From: Salisaeta longa DSM 21114
GTDB taxonomy: Bacteria > Bacteroidota > Rhodothermia > Rhodothermales > Salinibacteraceae
NCBI RefSeq assembly: GCF_000419585.1
Contig: NZ_ATTH01000001.1
Coordinates: 2,130,005 to 2,194,004 of the forward strand
Reading direction: 5' to 3'
DNA length: 64,000 nucleotides
Both the position numbers and the translations under genes were made by a program. Numbering within the stretch: position 1 is the stretch's first letter; each line of letters starts with the position of its first letter. Under the pieces are notes generated by a model. The model did not search any database. It was not told the DNA's origin and saw only the letters and a list, made by a program, of their open reading frames with translations. Shown in pieces: positions 20,440-29,181 of the stretch.

Positions 20440-21180
20440 CTAGTCCGTCGCCTCGCGGCGCGCGCAGAGAATGAGGCGCGGCTGCGTAGCATCGTAGGGC
20501 GCCCCCTCGTACGACCCAAACGTGTCGACGAGCGTCAGGCCCACCGCCTCATACATCTGGCGGAAATCGTCGCGCGTGTACAGCCGCACCGACTCGCGGT
20601 AGGTCGTCGACGCCCCGTTCGTCCCCACCGTGATGGTCTTATGCACGCGGCCGTCGGCAATCCACCGGCGCTGCCGCACCGTATGGCCCGCCACCGTGTC
20701 CACCGACTCCGGCGCGAGGGTCGCGCGCACCTGGGGCGCATTCAGAAAGTCCTGCACGAACCAGCCCCCCGGCCGAAGCGCCGTCGTCATGGCCGCAAGC
20801 GCCTGCTGGTTGTCGGCATCGTCGGCAAAGTAGCCAAACGCGGTAAACAGGTTCACGACACCATCGAAGCAGCCGCGGCACACCGGCACGCGCATGTCGC
20901 CGGTGCGAAAGTCAATCGAGAGCCCCTCGGCCGCGGCCTGGCGTTTTGCATCGCGGATGGCGTCCTCCGAGAGGTCGACGCCCGTCACGCGATACCCCCG
21001 GCGGGCCAGCGCGCGGGCGTGGCGCCCGTGCCCGCAGCCCACATCCAGCACGCGGGCCGCTGCAGACGGCCGTGCCGTCGCCTCGATCAGATCCACCAGC
21101 TGCGCGGCCTCCGCCGCATCGCGGTGCGCGTACACCTGTTGGTAGAGCTCACTTCCAAACCACGTCTCGTACCAGGCCAT
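20440..21180 (-). CDS. Class I SAM-dependent methyltransferase
   Basis: The 246-residue cytoplasmic protein has a Rossmann-type methyltransferase core. Motif I is VLDVGCGHGRHARALARRGY (about residues 45-64), the acidic end of strand 2 is VTGVDLS, motif II is IDFRTGDMRVPV, and later FDGVVNLFTAFGYF and ALRPGGWFVQDFLN. The N-terminus WYETWFGSELYQQVYAHRD resembles UbiE/ubiquinone-like and uncharacterised methyltransferases that modify small molecules. The substrate cannot be told. The ATG at 21180 gives the natural N-terminus. It is the third gene of the minus-strand set dprA-ispH-methyltransferase, 40 bp after ispH. Confidence 0.8.
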   Translation of the reverse strand: MAWYETWFGSELYQQVYAHRDAAEAAQLVDLIEATARPSAAARVLDVGCGHGRHARALARRGYRVTGVDLSEDAIRDAKRQAAAEGLSIDFRTGDMRVPVCRGCFDGVVNLFTAFGYFADDADNQQALAAMTTALRPGGWFVQDFLNAPQVRATLAPESVDTVAGHTVRQRRWIADGRVHKTITVGTNGASTTYRESVRLYTRDDFRQMYEAVGLTLVDTFGSYEGAPYDATQPRLILCARREATD

Positions 21181-21220
21181 AAGCAAAGGCACCGATGAAC
21201 AGACCCGCTTCGCTGTTGCG

Positions 21221-22462
21221 CTACGCCTCGGCCGCATCGGCCCGAAAGGGCGCCAGCGCCTCGTCGACCGGGCGCGCCTCGGGGTACCAGCTGATGATCG
21301 CGCGGATGACCTCGTCGAGCAGCGCATCCGGGCACGAGGCCCCCGAGTTCAGAATCACGTCGACCGGCGTGTCGTCCACCGGAAACCAGTGAGCGGTCGT
21401 CACCACGGCCTCCGCATGCAGGTCGAAGTGCTGAATCTCTGCCGGCCCGTCAAACTGCTGGGCGTCCGAGATGAAGTACGTGGGCATGTGCTCCTCGCAC
21501 AGTTCCACCAGATGGCTGGTGTTCGACGAGTTGTACCCGCCCACGACGATCGCCAGGTCGGCCCCGTCGTTGATGAGCGCAAGCGTGGCGTCCTGATTTT
21601 CGTTGGTGGCGTAGCAGAGCGTGTCGCTCGTATCCGCGAAGTGCTCCTTGATCTCCGCTGTGCCGTAGCGTGCCTCCAGGGCCTCCCGCAGCAGGTTCGA
21701 AATGGCTTTCGTTTCGGTTGCCAGCATCGTGGTTTGGTTTACCACGCCCAGGCGCTGCAAATCGGTCGCCGGGTCGAAGCCCTCGGAGTAGCGATCGGCA
21801 AAGCGGGTCTCGAAAAAGTCGGCCGAGGCGTCGCCGCGAATCACGCGTGCGAGGTCTTCCGCCTCCTCCATGTTGCGCACCACCACCACCGGCCCGTGCT
21901 CCTTGGCGTGCGAGAAGGTCGCCCGCGTTTCTTCGTGGTAGCGTTTGCCGTGCACCACGATGGTGTAGTCGTCGCCGCCAATCTGCCGGCTCTTGCGCCA
22001 CACCTTTTCCACAAACGGACACGTGGTGTCGTACGATTGCGTATCCACGCCGCGCGCCTCCAAGGTTTTCTCCACTTCTAGCGTCGTGCCAAACGCCGGA
22101 ATGAGCACGATGTCGTCAGGCGTGAGCACATCGAAGGGGATGAGCTGCTCGCCGGTCGTAGACCGCAGAAACTGGACGCCCCGCTCCTCCAGGTCGTTGT
22201 TCACGTGGGGGTTGTGGATCATCTCCGACAGCAAAAAGATGCGCCGGTCGGGATGATCATCAAGGGTCTGGTAGGCAATTTCGATGGCCTGCTCCACACC
22301 GTAGCAGAAGCCAAAGTGCCGGGCAATTTTAAAGCGCACCGGTCCGAAGTCGATGACCGACGGCGCGAAGTCTTTCTTCCGCGGGTCGGTGGCTTTGCGG
22401 GCATCTTTGACGGTGGAGATGATGGGGCTCCGGTAAAACACCGGGACGTCAAATTGGCGCAT
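21221..22462 (-). CDS. ispH: 4-Hydroxy-3-methylbut-2-enyl diphosphate reductase
   Basis: The 413-residue IspH (LytB) carries out the last step of the MEP pathway, reducing HMBPP to IPP and DMAPP with an iron-sulfur cluster. The three cluster cysteines are visible in HFGFCYGVEQAIEIAY, DTTCPFVEKVW and LNSGASCPDALLDEV. Other family signs are LLSEMIHNPHVNNDLEERGV, VVHGKRYHEETRAT, and the active-site ATNENQDAT and GGYNSSNTSHLVEL. At 413 residues it belongs to the longer group (typical bacterial enzymes are about 310-320) and has an N-terminal extension and longer loops. It lies between dprA and the methyltransferase on the same strand. Confidence 0.95.
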   Translation of the reverse strand: MRQFDVPVFYRSPIISTVKDARKATDPRKKDFAPSVIDFGPVRFKIARHFGFCYGVEQAIEIAYQTLDDHPDRRIFLLSEMIHNPHVNNDLEERGVQFLRSTTGEQLIPFDVLTPDDIVLIPAFGTTLEVEKTLEARGVDTQSYDTTCPFVEKVWRKSRQIGGDDYTIVVHGKRYHEETRATFSHAKEHGPVVVVRNMEEAEDLARVIRGDASADFFETRFADRYSEGFDPATDLQRLGVVNQTTMLATETKAISNLLREALEARYGTAEIKEHFADTSDTLCYATNENQDATLALINDGADLAIVVGGYNSSNTSHLVELCEEHMPTYFISDAQQFDGPAEIQHFDLHAEAVVTTAHWFPVDDTPVDVILNSGASCPDALLDEVIRAIISWYPEARPVDEALAPFRADAAEA

Positions 22463-22526
22463 CGCGGCAGCAGCGGGTTGGAAGTAAAAACATGCGGTAG
22501 GTGCAACGCGGGCTACGGCAGCGGGT

Positions 22527-23729
22527 TCACGCGCGCCGAAACTGTTTACCGGCCAGTTGCTTCACCAGCCCCTTAAACTCCAGTTGCAGGAGGGGCACCA
22601 GCGCCTCGGCGGGGGTGAGGTCGAGCGTAGCGCACAGGCTGTCGATGTGAACGGGCGTGGTGGAGAGGGCATCGTAGAGCGCTTGCTCGTTGGGCGGAAG
22701 GTCGGGCGTGGGCGCAGCGGTCGATGCGTCGGTGGCTGATGCGTCGGTATCGGAGGCATCGGGGGTAGATGCGCGGCCCGCGGATGGTGGCAGGGCGTCG
22801 GCGGGCAATACCAGCGCAAGCTCGTCGATCACGTCGTCGACCGAGAGGACGAGCTTGGCATGGCCCCGCTGAATGAGCCGGTTGGTGCCCACGCTCGATG
22901 ACTTCCCCACGGCGCCCGGTACGGCAAACACCTCACGATTTTGCTCGGTGGCCATGCGTGCCGTGATGAGCGACCCACCTTTGGCGTGTGACTCTACCAC
23001 GATGGTGCCCAGCGTGAGGCCGCTGACAATGCGGTTGCGCTCGGGAAAGTTGGATGCGTCGGGGGCGGCGCCCAGGGGCAATTCGGACAGGAGGGCGCCC
23101 TGCGCGGCAATGGCACGGGCCATGGCGGTGTGCTTGGGCGGGTAGATGTTGTCGATGCCGGAGCCCAGCACCGCAATCGTGCGGCCGCCCACGTCGAGGG
23201 CCGCTTGGTGTGCAGCGGCATCGATGCCGTACGCCAGCCCGCTCACAATGGTGAAGCCGCGCCGCGCCAGCCCCGTAGCCAGCTGATGCGCCACCTGCCG
23301 GCCGTAGTCGGTGCAGCGCCGTGTGCCCACAATGGCAATGCCCCGCTCGTCGGCCGCGGTGAGCGTACCGCGCATCCACAAGAACGCCGGCGGGTCGTAG
23401 ATCTGCTGCAGGCGGGCCGGAAAGTCGCGCGCCCAGGGCGTAAGCAGCGTCGCGCCAAGGTCTGTTGCCTGCTGCCACTGCTCGTCCACCGCCGCGCGGT
23501 CGTCAAAGGCACGGATGGCCTGTGCGGTCTGCGGCCCGATGCCGTCGACCTGTTGCAGGGCCTGCGCGGAGGCGCGAAACACATCGGACGGTGCATCGAA
23601 CCGCGCAAGCAGGGCGCGGATGCGCGACGGCCCCACCCGTGCCACAAGCGACAGGGCAATCAGCGCGCGCTTTTCGCGGGGCGTGTCGAGCGCGGGGCGC
23701 GCCTCGGCGGTAGACAGCGAGAGTTGCAT
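22527..23729 (-). CDS. dprA: DNA processing protein DprA
   Basis: The 400-residue DprA (Smf) binds incoming single-stranded DNA during natural transformation and loads RecA. The N-terminal helix-hairpin-helix/SAM-like part (LLARFDAPSDVFRASAQALQ ... VDGIGPQTAQAIRAF) is followed by the Rossmann-like core with IAIVGTRRCTDYGR, FTIVSGLAYGIDAAAHQAAL, GSGIDNIYPPKH, FPERNRIVSGL and GGSLITARMATEQNREVFAV. A Ser/Thr/Ala-rich linker leads to a C-terminal winged helix (LYDALSTTPVHIDSLCATLD). Its presence suggests competence, but no com genes are in the window. A promoter candidate lies about 120 bp upstream (23846-23875). Confidence 0.96.
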   Translation of the reverse strand: MQLSLSTAEARPALDTPREKRALIALSLVARVGPSRIRALLARFDAPSDVFRASAQALQQVDGIGPQTAQAIRAFDDRAAVDEQWQQATDLGATLLTPWARDFPARLQQIYDPPAFLWMRGTLTAADERGIAIVGTRRCTDYGRQVAHQLATGLARRGFTIVSGLAYGIDAAAHQAALDVGGRTIAVLGSGIDNIYPPKHTAMARAIAAQGALLSELPLGAAPDASNFPERNRIVSGLTLGTIVVESHAKGGSLITARMATEQNREVFAVPGAVGKSSSVGTNRLIQRGHAKLVLSVDDVIDELALVLPADALPPSAGRASTPDASDTDASATDASTAAPTPDLPPNEQALYDALSTTPVHIDSLCATLDLTPAEALVPLLQLEFKGLVKQLAGKQFRRA

Positions 23730-24103
23730 AGCGAAGCAAGCAATCGGTCAGTAGGCGGATGCGGGGGCGCTGCAGCCTGCTCGTTGCAGTTGCGCGCCCA
23801 ATGCTGGGCCGGCAGACCACTTTTTACTGCACACAGCGCGTATCTAGTATAGCATGCACAGCCCACAGAATCCAAACAGATTACGAGCGGACGCGGCACG
23901 CGTGTTCTGCATCCAGCCCGTAGGCGCCCTCCACACATGAAACCTGCACCGCAAAGCGTGGGTATTGGCAGTCACAACACGCCCTGCGTGCCCGTCAAGG
24001 CCGATTGGCTGTGGGACCCGTCCGCGCATGGTGTTGGTGGTCTGCCTTCTCGCAGCATCACCCTTCGCACCACGCACGATGCCCACAAATTTTCCATAGC
24101 CAT
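23730..24103. other. Divergent intergenic region dprA / AhpD-like pair
   Basis: About 370 bp serving two divergent units. The minus-strand promoter candidate at 23846-23875 is the only element I can support. No RNA gene or repeat-family copy is seen. Confidence 0.5.
23846..23875 (-). promoter_or_regulatory. Promoter candidate of the dprA-ispH-methyltransferase unit
   Basis: Read on the minus strand, TTGGAT (23870-23875) and TATACT (23846-23851) are separated by exactly 18 bp. The -35 region also contains TTTG, as Bacteroidota promoters do. It lies about 120 bp before the dprA start. Confidence 0.5.
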
Positions 24104-24694
24104 ATGCCAACACCCGAGATTACCAGCACCGACGCCGACGACGTGCGTGCCGCTGCGCGCGAGCGTTACGGCGTCGTACCGAGCTTCTTTGAATCGATGA
24201 ACCCGTACACGGGTGCTCCGGCGGCGGTGTACATGACGGCCGACGCGACCCTCATGCAGGGCGTGCTCACACCCAGAGAGAAGCAGGTCATCCTCCTCAC
24301 GATGGCCCGCTATCATCACAGCCGCTACGATGCGGTGGTGCACGCCTACATGGCCCAGAAGGTGGGCCTATCGCTTGAAACCATCGATGCGCTGCTTGGC
24401 GGCACGCCGCCCGCGGAGCCCCGCCTCAAGGCGCTCGTCGAGGCCACCCTCACGTCGTGCGAGGAACGCGGCTGGCTCGATGAGTCCACGCAGCAGGCCC
24501 TCGCCGACCGGGGCGTTGGGCGCGGCGCGCTGTACGAGATTTTTGCGCTCATCGGGATGAAGACGTTCTCGGCATTTACCGAGCACATGGCGCGCCCCGC
24601 CATCGACGGTCCGCTGCAGGCAATGGCCGACCAGCTCTCCAACCTGCCCTCGAAGCCCGATCAGATCAAGCGCGAGCGGTTGTTTCTCGGATAG
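24104..24694 (+). CDS. AhpD/carboxymuconolactone decarboxylase-like protein lacking the redox cysteines
   Basis: A 196-residue helical protein with the AhpD/CMD fold, about 35 % similar by eye to the next gene. The family active-site pattern is E(x)nCxxCxxxH. In this copy the region reads LTMARYHHSRYDAVVHAY, so the positions of the two cysteines are Ser73 and Asp76, while the distal His80 is kept. It therefore cannot do thiol-disulfide chemistry like AhpD and may be a structural or ligand-binding partner of its neighbour. The ATG at 24104 was chosen because the preceding in-frame stretch is not protein-like. The gene is 65 bp upstream of the second copy. Confidence 0.72.
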   Translation: MPTPEITSTDADDVRAAARERYGVVPSFFESMNPYTGAPAAVYMTADATLMQGVLTPREKQVILLTMARYHHSRYDAVVHAYMAQKVGLSLETIDALLGGTPPAEPRLKALVEATLTSCEERGWLDESTQQALADRGVGRGALYEIFALIGMKTFSAFTEHMARPAIDGPLQAMADQLSNLPSKPDQIKRERLFLG

Positions 24695-24759
24695 CATTGC
24701 GGCCGGAGACGCCCGGCCGGCCCGCTCATCTCCACACGCACACACGCCTCTACTACCCC

Positions 24760-25347
24760 ATGCCGACGATTGACGAAGAACGCGAAGCCGTCCGCGAATA
24801 CGCCCGCGAGAAGTACGGGGGCTTCGTTCCAAACCAGATTAAGGTGCTGAATGCCTACAGCCCCTCGGCGGCGCGCACCTACACCGCCACGATGGACCTG
24901 ATGAACCACGGGCGCCTTGCGGGCCCCGAGCGGGAGGCCGTCATCTTAACGATTTCGCGGTACAACGACTGCCACTACTGCGCCCGCACCCACGCCAAAC
25001 TGGGGCGCGATGCGGGGCTGTCGAAGGCGGCCATCGAGGCCATTCACCGGGGCGGGCTGCCCGAGGAGCCGCGGCTGCGCACCATCGTGCGGGCTACGCG
25101 CCTGATCCTCGACAAGCGCGGCTGGCTCTCGGACGAGGAGATGCAGCAGCTCGATGATGAGGGCATTGGCCGCATGGAGCTGTTCGAGATCAACGCGCTC
25201 ATCGGGCTCAAAATCTTTAGCAACTACGTCAACCACATCGCCCAAACCGAAGTGGACGACATCGTGATGCAGGACCCAGAGATACAGGAGATGTGGCCCG
25301 TACTGAAAGACATGAGCATCCCCGGCCGCCCCGACCCCGAGGCGTAG
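24760..25347 (+). CDS. AhpD-like alkylhydroperoxidase/CMD family protein (CxxC intact)
   Basis: A 195-residue AhpD-like protein. It keeps the active motif in ILTISRYNDCHYCARTHAKL, with Cys71, Cys74 and His78, preceded by a Glu in GPEREAVILT. Members of this group are alkylhydroperoxidase or disulfide reductases, or are annotated as peroxidase-related. In a bacillithiol-type organism it could take part in thiol redox balance (inference). It begins 65 bp after its cysteine-free paralogue, probably in the same transcript, and converges with rnhB. Confidence 0.8.
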   Translation: MPTIDEEREAVREYAREKYGGFVPNQIKVLNAYSPSAARTYTATMDLMNHGRLAGPEREAVILTISRYNDCHYCARTHAKLGRDAGLSKAAIEAIHRGGLPEEPRLRTIVRATRLILDKRGWLSDEEMQQLDDEGIGRMELFEINALIGLKIFSNYVNHIAQTEVDDIVMQDPEIQEMWPVLKDMSIPGRPDPEA

Positions 25348-25400
25348 CGCTTCCGTCGCGGGCTCGTTCAGCGCGCGTGCAAGACGCGCTGGCGACGGAT

Positions 25401-25997
25401 CTACGTGTTCTTGAACAGCCGGAAGGACTGGCGGTGATGCGAGGTGGCTCCGCGCGCCGCGAGGCCCTCGTAGTGCTGTTTGGTGGGATAGCCCACGTTG
25501 GTATTCCAGCCGTAGTGCGGATGCGTCTCGTGCAGGGCGTGCATCAAATCGTCGCGTGTGGTTTTGGCGATGATGGACGCCGCTGCAATCGACTGGCTCT
25601 TGGCGTCGCCCTTCACGATGGTGTGCTGCGGCCACGGCGCGCCCACAATCCGCTGATTGCCGTCCACTAGCAAAAGATCGGGGGCCGGGTCGCATGCTTC
25701 GGCCGCCCGGTGCATGGCCGTAAGCGCCGCCCGCAAGATGTTCAGTTCGTCAATTTCCTCCGGCGAGCATTGCCCCACCGCCACGGCACAGGCCTTCGCC
25801 TCAATCTCGGCGCGGGCCGTGCGGCGCTTGGCATCCGAGAGCGTTTTGCTGTCTTGCACGTGCTCTAGCACGCAGCCCTCCGGCAGAATGACGGCCGCCG
25901 CCACCACGGGGCCCGCGAGGCATCCGCGCCCGGCCTCGTCCAGTCCGGCAATGTGCGCATAGCCATCGGACCACAGGCGGCGTTCGTATTGCATCAT
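25401..25997 (-). CDS. rnhB: Ribonuclease HII
   Basis: The 198-residue RNase HII cuts RNA in RNA-DNA hybrids and removes single ribonucleotides from DNA. The metal-binding acidic residues lie in AGLDEAGRGCLAGPVVAAAV (Asp, Glu) and LLLVDGNQRI (Asp), and the later AKTTRDDLM supplies the fourth. The helical tail HYGWNTNVGYPTKQHYEGLA is also typical. Two adjacent ATG codons (25997 and 25994) are possible starts. Convergent with the AhpD-like pair, 53 bp away. Confidence 0.95.
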   Translation of the reverse strand: MMQYERRLWSDGYAHIAGLDEAGRGCLAGPVVAAAVILPEGCVLEHVQDSKTLSDAKRRTARAEIEAKACAVAVGQCSPEEIDELNILRAALTAMHRAAEACDPAPDLLLVDGNQRIVGAPWPQHTIVKGDAKSQSIAAASIIAKTTRDDLMHALHETHPHYGWNTNVGYPTKQHYEGLAARGATSHHRQSFRLFKNT

Positions 25998-26093
25998 GGG
26001 GCAGCGGGGGCAGCAGGAAACAGAGCAGGCGCTCGTAGAAACGCGGGCGGCGCGGTGCGTTCCCCGTCCGGCGCCCGCGGCACAGCCCCCACG

Positions 26094-28028
26094 CTACGAC
26101 GCCTCTGCCGCTGCTTCGTTGGCGTCGCCGCCCTCCAAGATATTGCCGGCAATCTCAATGAAGTCGCGCTCGGTGATGATGCCCACCAGCTGATCCTCGC
26201 GCACCACGGGCAGGGCACCGATCTTGCGGTCGCGCATCAGCTGGATGGCCTCCATGGTGGGCGTATCGGGCGGAATGGACACCGGGTCGGTAACCATGAT
26301 CTCGCGCACGGGCACGCCCCCGTCCGGCGTCTGCTCGCGCTCGGAGAGGTGCCGGAGCAGGGCACGATGGCTCACAAGCCCCACCAGGCGGTGCTGCTCA
26401 TCCTCTACCAGCACGTGCCGGATGCGCTGGCAATCCATCAGGAAGGCCACAAACTCGATCGACTCCTCCTCGTGCACGGTAAACAGATCCGTGCTCATGT
26501 AGTCTTCCACGTGGGTTGTGCGCACGTTGGCCGGCGTGTAGGCATCGCCCAGCGTGGCCAGCGGCCAGGTGTGCACCGGCGCGCCCTCCACCTGACGGTC
26601 GACCATGGCCCGCGTGATGGCCCCCAGGCGTTCGGCCCGCGACCCGCTGCCGTGCATCGACGCGAGGGAATCGAGCTGCCACTGTGAGCCGGTTTGGCCC
26701 GAGGACACGCGCGCCTCGATGATGCCCAGGTACCGGTCGATGTCGTCGGTGGCAATGCCGCGGGCGTCGAGCCCGTCGCGCGCCAGATCCAAGAGGTCGT
26801 TCAGGATAACGTCGTGGGCCGGGCGCTTCCGCCCATCGAGCCACACAAACTGCGACGCCAGCCCGTGCCGCGCCGCCGCGATGAAGTTGTGGTGGGCGTC
26901 GTCGAAATCCATGATGGCCGATACATCGTCGTAGCGCTGCGCCATGCCGCCCACCATGCCAAACCAGAAGGCCGCATTCGCAATCTCGTCGGCGACGGTG
27001 GGGCCGGAGGGCAAAATACGATTTTCGATGCGCAGATGCGGCTTCCCATCGGTGATGCCGTAGCACGCGCGGTTCCAGCGGTACACCGTGCCATTATGCA
27101 GTTGCAGGGCCTTCAATGCGGGCACCTCGCCGCGCTCCAGCCGCTCCATCGGCGCCTCGTCGGCATCCGTCGTAATGAGCACCCGAAAGCGCGAGATGTC
27201 TTCTTTGAAGATCTCCGTGACCGACTCCTGCACCCAGCCGCTTCCAAAGTGCACCCGCGGACTCATCTCGCGCAGGTACAGGTTCGTCGAACGCGTGTCT
27301 ACAGCCTGCTGAAACAGCGCGATGCGCGTCTCACGCCAGAGCCGCTTGCCAAAGAGCAGCGGAGAGTTTGTAGCTGCCGCCAGGCACGGCGCAGCGATGG
27401 CCTGCGCAAAGTTGTAGAAGCGCGGAAACTCGTCCGGCGTCACTTGAAAATGCGTCTGGAAGCTGGTATTGCAGCCCTCCAGCATGATCGAGTCGTGCTT
27501 CACAAACAGCTCGTCGACGCCGCGAATCTGGTACTGGCCGGGGCCGCCGCGCAGCCGGTTGAGGGCATCGTTGAGCGCGTAGTATCGCGGGCGCGGCGTG
27601 ATGTAATCGAGCGTAAAGTCGGACAGGTGCGCCGTGGGCAAAATGCCCACCATGGCAATGTCGCCCCCCGCGGCGCGCACCAGCTCCCGCACGGTGTCCA
27701 TCAGGTCGTTCGTCGCGGCCTCCATGTCGGCAAAACACGACCCGCCGTACACGAGCGGATCCATGTTGAACTCGATGTTGAAGCGCGTCAGCTCGGTGAC
27801 GATGCGCGGGTCGGTGTTGCGCGCCAGCACCTCCTCAATGATGGGCGCCGGCTCACCGCGCTCATCCACCATAAAGAGTTCTTGCTCGGCCCCAATGCGC
27901 CGGGTCTCCGTCTCGAAGGCATCAGCATCGAGCATCGCCTCTAACGCACGTACATCTTGAATGAGGTGCTGTGTAAACGCGCGCCGCGATGCGTCGCTTG
28001 TGTCGGCATGTACGTTTTGCTCTCCCAT
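26094..28028 (-). CDS. GCS2-type carboxylate-amine ligase fused to two CBS domains
   Basis: The 644-residue cytoplasmic protein has an N-terminal glutamate-cysteine ligase family 2 (GCS2/YbdK-like) domain, about residues 30-400. Visible signs are RIGAEQELFMVDERGEPAP, FNIEFNMDPLVYGG, LEGCNTSFQTHFQV and LRIENRILPSGPT. A helical linker follows, then two CBS domains at about 505-565 (VEDYMSTDLFTVHEEESIEF) and 574-635 (VREIMVTDPVSIPP ... IGALPVVREDQLVGIITERD). GCS2 enzymes join glutamate to an amine or cysteine; CBS pairs usually sense adenine nucleotides, so energy-dependent control is inferred. The true substrate is unknown. The ATG at 28028 was chosen because further upstream the frame runs through a terminator hairpin. 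Confidence 0.8.
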   Translation of the reverse strand: MGEQNVHADTSDASRRAFTQHLIQDVRALEAMLDADAFETETRRIGAEQELFMVDERGEPAPIIEEVLARNTDPRIVTELTRFNIEFNMDPLVYGGSCFADMEAATNDLMDTVRELVRAAGGDIAMVGILPTAHLSDFTLDYITPRPRYYALNDALNRLRGGPGQYQIRGVDELFVKHDSIMLEGCNTSFQTHFQVTPDEFPRFYNFAQAIAAPCLAAATNSPLLFGKRLWRETRIALFQQAVDTRSTNLYLREMSPRVHFGSGWVQESVTEIFKEDISRFRVLITTDADEAPMERLERGEVPALKALQLHNGTVYRWNRACYGITDGKPHLRIENRILPSGPTVADEIANAAFWFGMVGGMAQRYDDVSAIMDFDDAHHNFIAAARHGLASQFVWLDGRKRPAHDVILNDLLDLARDGLDARGIATDDIDRYLGIIEARVSSGQTGSQWQLDSLASMHGSGSRAERLGAITRAMVDRQVEGAPVHTWPLATLGDAYTPANVRTTHVEDYMSTDLFTVHEEESIEFVAFLMDCQRIRHVLVEDEQHRLVGLVSHRALLRHLSEREQTPDGGVPVREIMVTDPVSIPPDTPTMEAIQLMRDRKIGALPVVREDQLVGIITERDFIEIAGNILEGGDANEAAAEAS

Positions 28029-28336
28029 GCGAATTGTGGGCAGGTTCGAATATTTCGTGAGGCCGTGGACGAATGGCCTACCCCGCCCGGCGTCAATCGG
28101 TCGGTGCGTAACAGGATCTTTGCGGTTGATCGGGCGACCGCCGGGCCGCGGACGACCGGCCTTCTGCACCTGCATAAAAAAGCCCGGTCCCCCACCAGAG
28201 ACCGGGCTTTCAAGAAGTGCCACCGTTGAAGTGCACCCCTTAGACACGCCATCGGCGGCCGTCATAACGTCTCGCTGCAATCGTTACAAAGGTCCCGTTA
28301 GGCGAACGCATTCGACGTTTTTAATATTTCTAACAC
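28029..28336. other. Intergenic region holding a minus-strand terminator
   Basis: About 310 bp between two minus-strand genes. It contains the hairpin at 28179-28210. Apart from that and the presumed promoter of the GCS2-CBS gene, nothing recognisable is seen. Confidence 0.5.
28179..28210 (-). terminator. Rho-independent terminator after the outer-membrane barrel gene
   Basis: AAAGCCCGGTC (28179-28189) and GACCGGGCTTT (28200-28210) form a perfect 11-bp stem with a 10-base loop. Read on the minus strand it is followed by a run of six to seven T. It lies 126 bp after the stop of the gene at 28337-28975. Confidence 0.88.
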
Positions 28337-28975
28337 CTAAAATCCAATACCCAGTCGAATCATGTAGGCATTGAGCTCGGGCGAATCGGTGGTATTAAAC
28401 TGGGTGCCCAGCGCTTCAAAGTCGGCCACCTTGGTGAGCCCAAACGCATACCGAAACTCCGGAAACAGCGTCACGCCAATCACCGGCACGTTTATTTCCA
28501 CGCCGAGGCCCGCGTTGCCTGCAAGGCTCACGTCCTCCACCGCCTCGTCGAACGCGTCCTCGTCGGCGCTTGCAAAGCGCAGCACCGGCCCCGCAAAAAC
28601 GTACGGCTTCACCAGCGGCAGCGGCAGCACATTCAGGCGCACATCCACCGGCACCTCCACGAGGTTCAGCTGGAAATCGTCTGCGTTATCCGGAAAGTTT
28701 GCCCCGAGGTTGTCGTAGTCGAACCGCCCGGTTTGGGTGTAGAAGATGCCCGGACGCAGCGCAACCGGCCCCAGCCCAAAATCGGCAAACAGGCCCACGT
28801 GGTAGCCGGTGGCGTTTTCGGGCGCTTCTTGGCTGATGGACGCGTCGGAGAGGTCGTTGAAGTTCAGCCCGCCGGCCACGCCAATGGTTTGGGCCTGCGC
28901 CGGGACGAGGGCCGCGCTACTTAGCAGGAGCAGGGCGATCGTCCAGCGAAAAACACGAGATGCGGTACGAAACAT
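28337..28975 (-). CDS. Small outer-membrane beta-barrel protein
   Basis: A 212-residue protein with a signal peptide (WTIALLLLSSAALVPAQAQ), then TIGVAGGLNFNDLSD and alternating hydrophobic beta strands (GYHVGLFADFGLGPVALRPGIFYTQTG..., LVEVPVDVRLNVLPL, KPYVFAGPVLRF, GAGLGVEI-like), ending in an aromatic terminal strand (MIRLGIGF). This is the PorT/outer-membrane protein beta-barrel pattern of Bacteroidota, about eight strands. The ligand or role is not known. The ATG at 28975 was chosen for the signal peptide. A terminator follows at 28179-28210. Confidence 0.8.
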   Translation of the reverse strand: MFRTASRVFRWTIALLLLSSAALVPAQAQTIGVAGGLNFNDLSDASISQEAPENATGYHVGLFADFGLGPVALRPGIFYTQTGRFDYDNLGANFPDNADDFQLNLVEVPVDVRLNVLPLPLVKPYVFAGPVLRFASADEDAFDEAVEDVSLAGNAGLGVEINVPVIGVTLFPEFRYAFGLTKVADFEALGTQFNTTDSPELNAYMIRLGIGF

Positions 28976-29181
28976 AGGGTTGTCGATTGTTGAGAAATCT
29001 GTGCGAGAGCAACCGCGTGGTACGAAGCAAAGGCGCGCTGCCCCCAGTTGAAAGTAACAGACCAAAAATCACAGGTCCGTGACGCTCCACGCCTGCCCCA
29101 CCATCAGGGATTCGTGCAACTTGCGCGTTTCGGCGGAAGTTGACAACGGTGCACTGGCAAGTTGTCCACCCCCGCGCTCTT

